A stretch of 64,000 nt of DNA from Pseudomonadota bacterium (GTDB taxonomy: Bacteria > Pseudomonadota > Gammaproteobacteria > Steroidobacterales > Steroidobacteraceae): assembly GCA_018241425.1 (NCBI GenBank), contig JAFEDU010000003.1:62001-126000 (forward strand). Direction: 5' to 3'. The position numbers were made by a program, and so were the translations under genes. Of this stretch, positions 57,617-64,000 are shown piece by piece. Within the stretch, counting starts at the first letter, position 1, and every line of letters begins with the position of its first letter. The notes under the pieces were generated by a model that did not search any database, had not been told where the DNA came from, and saw nothing but the letters and a program-made list of their open reading frames with translations.

Positions 57617-59026
57617 CTGGACCCGTCCGGCTACCCGTTACCGCCCCCCGCCGTACCCGCGATCGGCCTGTTCGCAGGCTGCGCCCGTAACCTGAAGACC
57701 GGACTGGCGCTCGCAGCGCTCAGGCGCCGCTGGCCCGCGCAGCTCGCCGTCAGCTTTGACCAGGCCGCGCTGCTCTTGCTCCTGAATCTCGCGATCTGGG
57801 CGCTGCTCGACAAGATCCACTCCGACAGGCACGCGCCGCTGGCGCTCGATGGCCTGTTCGGCTGGGCCTGCTACCTGATCATCGCCCTGGGCGCGATCGC
57901 GGTCGTCGCGCGCGTCAACAGCCGCACGGCCGAGACGCGCGCGCTGATCACCGCCGTGCTCGCGGCCGCGCCCTTCGTGCTCGTGGTCTTCTGGCTGGCC
58001 TCGGACCTGCCGCTCACCCGCGTGCGACCGGTACTGGTCACGCTCATCGCGCTCGCCTACCTCGCCGTGCTCGCGGTCCGGGTGCTCGGGGCGGCATTCG
58101 GGATCGTCCGGGTGCGTACCGCGCTAGCGGCCATCGTGCTGACACTGCTCGCGCCCTCGGTGCTCGCCGGCCTCAACCTCGACACCCGGCTGTGGGTGGC
58201 CGATGAGACCGCCGCCTCCGAGGAGACCGATTCGGCGCAGGCCGAGGTGCTTTTCTACGACCAGCCGGCGCGCATCGCGGCTGCCGTGGAGCGGGTCCGC
58301 GCCACGACTCCCAACCACCCGGGGGTGTACTTCGTGGGCTTCGCCGGCGACGGGGACCCCGCGCTCTTCCGGCGCGAGGCCCAGTTCGCGCAGGAAACCT
58401 TCGCATCGCGTTACGGCACCGACGGGCGCTCGCTCCTCCTCGTGAACGACGTCGAGGACCGCGACTCCTACCCGCTCGCGAGCGTCTCCGGGCTCGGTAT
58501 GGCCCTGACGGCGCTCGCCGGCCGGATGGACCCCGACAACGACCTCCTGGTGCTGTTCCTGACCTCCCACGGCTCGCAGGACGGGCTCGAGGTGCAGAAC
58601 GGCTCGCTGCCGCTCGCACAGCTCGCGCCGGCGGACCTGCACGAGGCGCTGGACACGGCCGGGATCCGCTACCGCGTAATCATTGTCTCGGCCTGCTACG
58701 CCGGGGTCTTCGTCGACGAGCTCAAGGGCGATACCACGGCCGTCATCACCGCGGCCGATGCCGGGCACACCTCTTTCGGCTGCGAGGAAGACCGCAAGCT
58801 GACCTGGTTCGGCGAGGCATTCCTTCAGGACGCGCTGCCGGCCAGCTCCGGACTCGAGGACGCCTTCCACCGCGCGACCGCGCTGATTGCGCAGCGCGAG
58901 GACGCAGAGCACCAGGCCCACTCGAACCCGCAGCTCTTCATGGGCGATCTCATGCGGCGCAAGCTCGCGGCCATCGAGGCCGGCAAGCCCGGCGATGAGC
59001 GCCACTCCTTCACCGTGCGCCGCTGA
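57617..59026 (+). CDS. Membrane-anchored C13-family (legumain/caspase-fold) peptidase, probable CTG start
   Basis: 469 residues from CTG 57617. The frame opens after a stop at 57580 and contains no ATG or GTG before the membrane part; the first TTG (57776) would begin inside the first helix. N-terminal region GLFAGCARNLKTGLALAALRRRW resembles Yip1-like leaders, followed by five membrane helices (to about residue 195). The soluble domain has the C13 dyad: His in FLTSHGSQDG and Cys in IIVSACYAGVF. It probably faces the periplasm or membrane surface. Bacterial C13 proteins are poorly known. Adjacent to atpC and probably co-transcribed. Confidence 0.82.
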   Translation: MDPSGYPLPPPAVPAIGLFAGCARNLKTGLALAALRRRWPAQLAVSFDQAALLLLLNLAIWALLDKIHSDRHAPLALDGLFGWACYLIIALGAIAVVARVNSRTAETRALITAVLAAAPFVLVVFWLASDLPLTRVRPVLVTLIALAYLAVLAVRVLGAAFGIVRVRTALAAIVLTLLAPSVLAGLNLDTRLWVADETAASEETDSAQAEVLFYDQPARIAAAVERVRATTPNHPGVYFVGFAGDGDPALFRREAQFAQETFASRYGTDGRSLLLVNDVEDRDSYPLASVSGLGMALTALAGRMDPDNDLLVLFLTSHGSQDGLEVQNGSLPLAQLAPADLHEALDTAGIRYRVIIVSACYAGVFVDELKGDTTAVITAADAGHTSFGCEEDRKLTWFGEAFLQDALPASSGLEDAFHRATALIAQREDAEHQAHSNPQLFMGDLMRRKLAAIEAGKPGDERHSFTVRR

Positions 59027-59043
59027 AGTACCATCCCGTCACC

Positions 59044-60447
59044 ATGCCTAAGCGCACTTCGCGGAAGTCTCCTGGGCCCAACCCGCTGACGGTGGTGATC
59101 CTCGCCGCCGGCGAGGGCAAGCGGATGAAGTCGGCGCTCCCCAAGGTGCTCCAGCCGCTCGCCGGGCTCCCGCTGCTCAAGCGTGTCATCGACACGGCGC
59201 GCCACCTTGAGCCCAGGCGCATCTGCGTCGTCTACGGCCACGGCGGCGAACGGGTGCGTGAAGCGCTCGTGGACGAGCCGGTTACCTGGGCCCTGCAGCG
59301 CGAGCGACTCGGCACGGGGCATGCCGTGCTGCAGGCGCTGCCGCAGGTGGGCGAGGACGACCGCGTGCTTGTGCTCTACGGCGACGTACCGCTCATCTCG
59401 GCCGACACGCTGAAGGAACTGCTCGGGCTTGCCGGCGAGGCCGCGGTCGGCCTCCTCACGGTACGGCTGGATGACCCGCAGGGTTACGGCCGCATCGTCC
59501 GCAACGCGCGCGGGCAGGTGCAGAAGATCGTGGAGCACAAGGACGCGAACCGCCGCGAACTCGCCCTGCACGAATGCAATACCGGGGTGCTGGCAGCCCC
59601 GGCGCGGTTGCTGCGCCAGTATCTGGCGAAGGTGAGACCGGCAAACGCGCAGGGGGAGTACTACCTCACCGACGTGATCGCCCTGGCCGTGAAGGCGAAG
59701 GTGCCCGTCCGCCCGCTGGTCGCCGCCGACCCGACCGAAGTCCAGGGCGTCAACGACCGCGCGCAGCTCGCCGAGCTCGAGGCCGCCTTCCGTGCCCGCA
59801 GCGCCCGTGCACTGCTGCTGGCGGGGGTGACGCTCGCCGACCCTGCGCGCTTCGACCTGCGCGGCACGCTCACCCACGGCACGGACGTCTTCATCGACGT
59901 GAACGTCGTCCTGGAGGGGACGGTGTACCTGGGCGATCGCGTACGGGTAGGCCCGGGCTGCGTGATCCGCGATTCGCGCATCGAGGCCGATACCCAGGTC
60001 TTCGCGCACTGCGTCGTCGAGAGCGCGGTCATCGGCGAGCGCTGCAACATCGGTCCCTTCGCGCGCTTCCGCCCCAGCTCGCAGCTGGCCGCCGGCGTGC
60101 ACATCGGTAATTTCGTGGAAGTGAAGAATTCGCGCTTAGCCACGGATTCCAAAGCCAATCATCTCGCGTACGTCGGCGATGCGGATGTCGGCGCGCGCGT
60201 CAACATTGGCGCCGGCACCATCATCGCCAACTACGACGGCGCCAATAAGCACCGCACCGTGGTCGGAGACGACGTTCATACCGGCAGCAACAGCGTGCTG
60301 GTCGCGCCGATCGAGGTTGGGGCCGGGGCCACGGTCGCCGCCGGCTCGACCGTCACTCATTCGGTACCGGCCGGCAAGCTCACCGTCGCCCGCGCACGTC
60401 AAACCACCATCGAGAACTGGCAGCGCCCCGCGCGCACGCGTAAGTAG
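59044..60447 (+). CDS. glmU: Bifunctional N-acetylglucosamine-1-phosphate uridyltransferase/glucosamine-1-phosphate acetyltransferase
   Basis: 467 residues. N-terminal pyrophosphorylase motif LAAGEGKRMKSALPKVL (near residues 20-37) and GYGRIVR; C-terminal left-handed beta-helix with hexapeptide repeats and the acetyltransferase residues (SRLATDSKANHLAYVGDADVG). Makes UDP-GlcNAc for peptidoglycan and LPS. glmU after the atp operon is a familiar gammaproteobacterial order; glmS does not follow here. Confidence 0.97.
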   Translation: MPKRTSRKSPGPNPLTVVILAAGEGKRMKSALPKVLQPLAGLPLLKRVIDTARHLEPRRICVVYGHGGERVREALVDEPVTWALQRERLGTGHAVLQALPQVGEDDRVLVLYGDVPLISADTLKELLGLAGEAAVGLLTVRLDDPQGYGRIVRNARGQVQKIVEHKDANRRELALHECNTGVLAAPARLLRQYLAKVRPANAQGEYYLTDVIALAVKAKVPVRPLVAADPTEVQGVNDRAQLAELEAAFRARSARALLLAGVTLADPARFDLRGTLTHGTDVFIDVNVVLEGTVYLGDRVRVGPGCVIRDSRIEADTQVFAHCVVESAVIGERCNIGPFARFRPSSQLAAGVHIGNFVEVKNSRLATDSKANHLAYVGDADVGARVNIGAGTIIANYDGANKHRTVVGDDVHTGSNSVLVAPIEVGAGATVAAGSTVTHSVPAGKLTVARARQTTIENWQRPARTRK

Positions 60448-60543
60448 TTTCCCCGCCTTCGCGGTGCAACGTCCCTGTAGCACTCGCGTACTATAAGTTT
60501 GCGCTCGCCGACTAAAAGAATACGCGCCACAGGTGAGGAACAG

Positions 60544-60780
60544 ATGAGTGCGTCCGATCGACCCCGGGCCCAGTGGCCCGAGGCGGGATTCTGGGAGCAG
60601 TTCGACCAGCTCGAGAGCCGCCACCAGCGGCTGCACTCGGAACACGACCGCGCGCGCCGTGAACTCGAACGCCTGAACGGTCGCGAGGCCGACGAGGTGC
60701 GGCGCGTCTGGCGCCATTATTGCGATGTGATCGCAGAGCTGGATCGCGCCACGAACGAATTCGAAGTCCTGCGTTCGTGA
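60544..60780 (+). CDS. Small coiled-coil protein A, unknown function
   Basis: 78 residues from ATG 60544, with GAGGAA upstream. About 60 residues form one or two helices with heptad character (FEQLES-like FWEQFDQLESRHQRLHSEHDRARRELERL split here into segments) rich in Arg, Glu and His. No known family. Overlaps the next gene by GTGA, so the two are translationally coupled. Confidence 0.65.
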   Translation: MSASDRPRAQWPEAGFWEQFDQLESRHQRLHSEHDRARRELERLNGREADEVRRVWRHYCDVIAELDRATNEFEVLRS

Positions 60781-61073
60781 GCGCGCATAGCCGCGCCGCC
60801 TCACGAGCACCCGGAGTCCTGACGCGGCGTACCCTTTCCGAGCTCGGTGAACTACAGGAAGCGGTTCAAAGACACCGTGCGCAGCGCGATGCCGCGCTGC
60901 GCCTGCTGACCGCGAGCCGCCAGGCAGCGACCGACGTGGCCCAGCGCGAGTTCTGGCTCGAGTTCGTCTGGGCCGATCAGGAATACCGCGTCGCGGTGCG
61001 ACGCCTCGCCGAGTTCTGCGTGCGTCATCAGGACCTGGGCGGCGTCCGCAGTCACGGCCTCGCGGCGAGCTGA
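60777..61073 (+). CDS. Small helical protein B, unknown function
   Basis: 98 residues from GTG 60777. Mostly helical, with LSELGELQEAVQRHRAQRDAALRLL and a second helix containing REFWLEFVWADQEYRVAVRRL. Its FW-and-acid helix loosely recalls the partner (FWEQF, VWRHYCDVIAELD), so the two may be related or interact. Followed by a hairpin at 61088. Confidence 0.6.
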   Translation: MSAHSRAASRAPGVLTRRTLSELGELQEAVQRHRAQRDAALRLLTASRQAATDVAQREFWLEFVWADQEYRVAVRRLAEFCVRHQDLGGVRSHGLAAS

Positions 61074-61385
61074 CTTACGCGGTGCGGCCCGCACTTACGC
61101 TCGTAAGTGCGGGAACTCTCTGAGCTCCTCTCACATCGACGGTGCCTGCGGCCGCTCGGTCCAGCGGCGTGCTGCCGCACTGCGCGACTGCATTTTCGTG
61201 AGTGTCTCCCGTCGACGACGTGTCACACGAACGTCACGGCGCGTGCATACATTCGCGCCAGCCGCCCAAGACTCATAACAGGGGCGCGAGTCCTCCGGAC
61301 GCACTGCGTACCGGCGGCATAACAACAGGATCCGTATCGGTCTAGCGGCCGGTCGTCCGCACCGTCTCAGCGAAGGAATGTGATC
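61074..61385. other. 312-base intergenic region before the repeat protein
   Basis: Contains the hairpin at 61088-61113 and then a GC-rich leader with a GAAGGA ribosome site (61372-61377). I tried to match known riboswitch patterns by eye and found none. Stretch 61200-61300 has several CG-rich short palindromes of no clear meaning. Confidence 0.6.
61088..61113. terminator. Hairpin after the small coiled-coil pair
   Basis: CCCGCACTTACG (61088-61099) and CGTAAGTGCGGG (61102-61113), an 11-bp stem with a GCTC loop. No T run follows. A probable transcript end. Confidence 0.55.
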
Positions 61386-63362
61386 ATGCACGGCCGCCGC
61401 GCGTTTCAGTCCCTTCTTCTCGGAATCGTTTCGGCAGCGGGCGTGGCTCTCAGTCCGCTCGCCGTCGCGCAGACCCCCATCGTGAGCGAGGTGCACACGA
61501 TCGCGGCCGCCACCACCGGGGTGCCGGTGGAGCATGACTTCCAGATCGCGAACGCCGGCTCCTACACCATCACGCTGACGGACCTGGGTGCGGCGCTGAC
61601 GCCGAGCGCGCCGCTGGCCTCCGTGAAGCTCGCCGTCACCAGCGGCGACAAGCTGGTGGGGAACGCGCTGGTCGGGGCCGGGACGCTGACCCTGAGCTCG
61701 CTCGCCGCCGGTACATACACGCTGCACGTCGTCGGCATGCCCGGCAACGTTGCCGGTTCGGGACCGATCGGCATCACGATCCAGACTGCGGGCAATACCC
61801 AGGTCGCGAGCTTTTCCGACGTCATCGCGCTGCCCAACCAGGCGCTCCCGAACGGCGAGGGTGTCCTCAACGACAGCTTCATGGTGTCCACCAGCGGCAC
61901 CTACACGGTGTCGCTGAACGACCTGAAGCTACCGGCGAGCCTCCCGACCCTCACGCTCCTCCTGATCGCGCAGGGCAGCTCGACCCCGCTGGCAATACTG
62001 CCCTCGAGCGGCGCCTACCAGGCGTCCGTTGCCCTGACCTCGGGTACGACCTACCGGGTCTTCGCGGTCGGCCAGGCGAGCGGCACCCCGAACGCCGGCC
62101 TCTTCAGCGCCACGGTCGTGGACGGCAGCGGCGCTGTCGCCTATGGCCGCGCGGTGCCGGTGGGCGGGGTCCTCGCGCTCGGGGGCCCGACGCTGGCGGC
62201 CGGCACCTACACTTTCGCGCTCAACGACCTGCAGTTCCCGACGGCGTTTACCCAGATCGGGGCGGCGATGCTCCTGAGCGGCCAGCCGGTCGCCCAGCTG
62301 AGCTCACCCGGATCCCAGTCCTTCGGCGCGGCCAGCGGGACCTATGCGGCTTATGCGTACGGGACCCCCGCGGCCGGCAGTGCCGGCGCCTTCGGGGTGC
62401 AGGTCACGGCCCAGGGAAGTTCATCCCCGACCTTCGGCGTGGCACGCGGGGTCGTGGACCCGGCGAGCTCCCTGACCCCGTTCGCCTTCGACACCAACGT
62501 CGGTGCGGCCGGTGCACAGACGGTAACCCTCACCGACTTCCAGTTCCCGGCCGTGCTCAGCAACGTCAGCCTCGCAGCGGTCCAGAACGGGGCGCTCCTC
62601 GGAACTCCCATCACCCGGGCGACGACGCTCGACATCACGCCGGCCGCGGGACCCCTGTCATTCGTCGTGTTCGCGCAAGGCGCCTCCGGCGGCGGATTGT
62701 TCGGCGTGACGATGGCGGCAGGTTCCTCGAGTCCCGGCTTCGAGGTCACCCAGGCCGTAGGTACCCTGTTCAGCGCCAAGACCTTCGCCATTGCCGCCAC
62801 CGGTGCCTACAGCGTCACCGCCACCGATCTCGGGTTCCCCGCGAACTTCACCAACTACGACACGATCGTCACCCAGGGGTCCCAGATCCTCGGCTCCATC
62901 TACGGCGGCGGAACCTTCAATTTCACGGCTACCGCGACGGGGACCTACTACCTCAACTTCATCGCCCAGCCGGGCGGGACGGATGAGGCCGGCACTTACG
63001 GACTTACCGTCACGACGGCACCGGCGGCGCCGACCGTCACGCTGAGCGCAGACCACAGCTCGGTAAACTCCGGCGGCACGGTCGATCTCGTGTGGTCGAG
63101 CACCAATGCCACGACCTGCACGGCTTCCGGCGGGTGGAGCGGCACCCAGCCCGTGAGCGGCACTTTCACCAGCGCGGCCCTGACTTCCGACACGACCTTC
63201 ACGCTGACCTGCACCGGCGCCGGCGGCAAGGCGGCGCAGTCTGTATCGGTCAGCGTGACCTCTGGCGGCGGCGGCGGTGGGGGTGGCAGCCTCGACCTCC
63301 TGGGCCTGCTCGGCCTCGCGCTGGCCATCGGCCTGCGCGGCGCTGCGCGTGCGCGCGCCTGA
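61386..63362 (+). CDS. Large secreted repeat protein with Ig-like domain and GlyGly-CTERM-type tail
   Basis: 658 residues from ATG 61386 (GAAGGA 8 bases upstream). Signal peptide about 1-29 (cut near AVAQ). Then five imperfect repeats of about 90-100 residues, each with a (G)xYTxxLxDLxFP-like strand and an AGxFGVxV-like end (for example SGTYTVSLNDLKLPASL, AGTYTFALNDLQFPTAF, TGAYSVTATDLGFPANF). An Ig-like domain follows (about 545-620; VTLSADHSSVNSGGTVDL with a Cys pair). The C-terminus is a run of Gly, a hydrophobic helix (LLGLLGLALAIGL) and RARA, matching the rhombosortase GlyGly-CTERM layout. Function unknown; likely surface or outer-membrane associated. Confidence 0.85.
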   Translation: MHGRRAFQSLLLGIVSAAGVALSPLAVAQTPIVSEVHTIAAATTGVPVEHDFQIANAGSYTITLTDLGAALTPSAPLASVKLAVTSGDKLVGNALVGAGTLTLSSLAAGTYTLHVVGMPGNVAGSGPIGITIQTAGNTQVASFSDVIALPNQALPNGEGVLNDSFMVSTSGTYTVSLNDLKLPASLPTLTLLLIAQGSSTPLAILPSSGAYQASVALTSGTTYRVFAVGQASGTPNAGLFSATVVDGSGAVAYGRAVPVGGVLALGGPTLAAGTYTFALNDLQFPTAFTQIGAAMLLSGQPVAQLSSPGSQSFGAASGTYAAYAYGTPAAGSAGAFGVQVTAQGSSSPTFGVARGVVDPASSLTPFAFDTNVGAAGAQTVTLTDFQFPAVLSNVSLAAVQNGALLGTPITRATTLDITPAAGPLSFVVFAQGASGGGLFGVTMAAGSSSPGFEVTQAVGTLFSAKTFAIAATGAYSVTATDLGFPANFTNYDTIVTQGSQILGSIYGGGTFNFTATATGTYYLNFIAQPGGTDEAGTYGLTVTTAPAAPTVTLSADHSSVNSGGTVDLVWSSTNATTCTASGGWSGTQPVSGTFTSAALTSDTTFTLTCTGAGGKAAQSVSVSVTSGGGGGGGGSLDLLGLLGLALAIGLRGAARARA

Positions 63363-63402
63363 GCAATCCAACACTTCACCAGCCGCATCCGCGGTCATAA
63401 AT

Positions 63403-63439
63403 CTGCGTAACTCGAGTGTAAGACACTCGAGTTACGCAG
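63403..63439. terminator. 17-bp perfect hairpin after the repeat protein
   Basis: CTGCGTAACTCGAGTGT (63403-63419), loop AAG, ACACTCGAGTTACGCAG (63423-63439). Very stable, with only a short TGTCTTC after it. Probably ends the upstream transcript. Confidence 0.75.
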
Positions 63440-63636
63440 TGTCTTCACGCGCAGCGTCGTCAACGCAGCGCATCACGCTTTCGCGAAAACTTAACGCCGA
63501 TGTCACAGCGCACTTCTACTGTGGCGGCGTTTCTTGGGGATGCCCCGTTCGATTGGCAGGGAGTGAGTGGCTTAACGGCACTCGTCGGGCGCGTCTTTCT
63601 CGTTGATTAACTACCTACTTCAGGGGAAATCTAGTA

Positions 63637-64000
63637 ATGAAGACCTTCATCAAACTCGCGCTTGCCGGTACGGCGCTCGCCGCGGGCGTGGCCAACGCAC
63701 AGATCAATGTGCCGCCGACCGCCTCGGGCGGCAGCGACCTGATCCTGTTCGTCACGGACACGGCCAACGGCCAGACGTTCGTGCAGGACCTGGGCGTCAA
63801 CCTCGACAGCCTGGGCGTGACGACCGCATCCGTAGTGGCGGATTCGAACGCCGGAAATTCGTACAGCCTGTTCGGAAACATCACCAACCCGGGCCCGCTG
63901 GGCAGCGGCGGCGCGATCACCGTCGGCGCCGGGCTCATCAACAGCACCACCCACGTGGACAGCGCGCTCGCGGCGTTCGAAGCTGCCAACTCCGGCGGCA
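63637..64000 (+). CDS. Secreted protein, N-terminal part (runs off the window)
   Basis: At least 121 residues. Signal peptide MKTFIKLALAGTALAAGVANA, then QINVPPTASGGSDLILFVTD and a Ser/Gly/Asn-rich, strand-like region. CAGGGGA lies about 9 bases before ATG 63637. The style (short beta strands, low charge) is that of sorted surface proteins such as PEP-CTERM types, but the C-terminus that would show a sorting signal is not in the window. Confidence 0.8.
   Translation, partial: MKTFIKLALAGTALAAGVANAQINVPPTASGGSDLILFVTDTANGQTFVQDLGVNLDSLGVTTASVVADSNAGNSYSLFGNITNPGPLGSGGAITVGAGLINSTTHVDSALAAFEAANSGG

Noticed and set aside
61230..61370. Possible riboswitch in the leader of the repeat protein
   Set aside because: I looked for c-di-GMP-type and other common patterns and found no matching conserved core.

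Overview
The window is GC-rich chromosomal DNA from a gammaproteobacterium. The gene content (NtrBC, the YibN-like rhodanese-grxC-secB-gpsA block, envC-ctpA, tatABC-dtd, prpBCD, rsmG/parAB/atpIBEFHAGDC/glmU) suggests a high-GC lineage near Xanthomonadales, Nevskiales or Steroidobacterales; this placement is inferred from gene content and order only. Coding density is high, many genes overlap by 4 bases (ATGA or GTGA), and GTG, TTG and apparently CTG start codons are all used. I see no tRNA, rRNA, CRISPR array, prophage or insertion sequence.

Layout. 1-7.8 kb: end of ntrB, ntrC, an MscS channel, a PEP-CTERM surface protein, a DsbA-like oxidoreductase overlapping a class 1B dihydroorotate dehydrogenase, trmL, and a DUF2167 protein followed at once by an M50 (site-2-protease-like) membrane protein. 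7.8-10.8 kb: an islet of lower GC with small orphan genes and long gaps. 10.8-15.8 kb: small accessory enzymes (two GFA-type zinc proteins, VOC, GNAT, MmcQ/YjbR, cupin, hotdog thioesterase, FMN reductase, PDZ protein). 15.8-18.0 kb (minus): rhodanese-grxC-secB-gpsA. 18.0-24.97 kb: envC, a GAF-GGDEF-EAL protein, ctpA, DedA, MAPEG, SRPBCC and a small membrane protein. 25-34 kb (mostly minus): OPT transporter, hemD, a small membrane-anchored protein (plus strand), M2 peptidase plus POT transporter, tatABC, dtd. 34.1-36.5 kb: cytochrome c4 and a DegP/DegQ protease ending in a strong terminator. 36.6-42.1 kb (minus): prpBCD preceded by an AcuI-like acrylyl-CoA reductase and a metallo-beta-lactamase-fold hydrolase. 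42.2-48.6 kb: S9 peptidase, an OmpR-type two-component system, rsmG, and a divergent lrp-type regulator/leucine dehydrogenase pair. 48.6-60.4 kb: parAB, the complete ATP synthase operon, a membrane C13 (caspase-fold) peptidase, glmU. 60.5-64 kb: two small coiled-coil proteins, a 658-residue repeat-rich secreted protein with a GlyGly-CTERM-like tail, and the start of another secreted protein that runs off the window.

How it fits together. Oligopeptide use recurs: OPT and POT transporters, M2 and S9 peptidases, leucine dehydrogenase with an Lrp-type regulator, and propionyl-CoA disposal through the methylcitrate cycle (propionyl-CoA is a product of valine and isoleucine breakdown). Envelope biogenesis is the second theme (Tat, SecB, EnvC, CtpA, DegQ, DsbA, and PEP-CTERM and GlyGly-CTERM sorted proteins). 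The observations I consider most worth checking are three probable CTG start codons (tatB, rsmG, C13 peptidase), several probable leaderless promoters, the DUF2167-M50 pair, the C13 membrane peptidase attached to the atp operon, and the terminal repeat protein.
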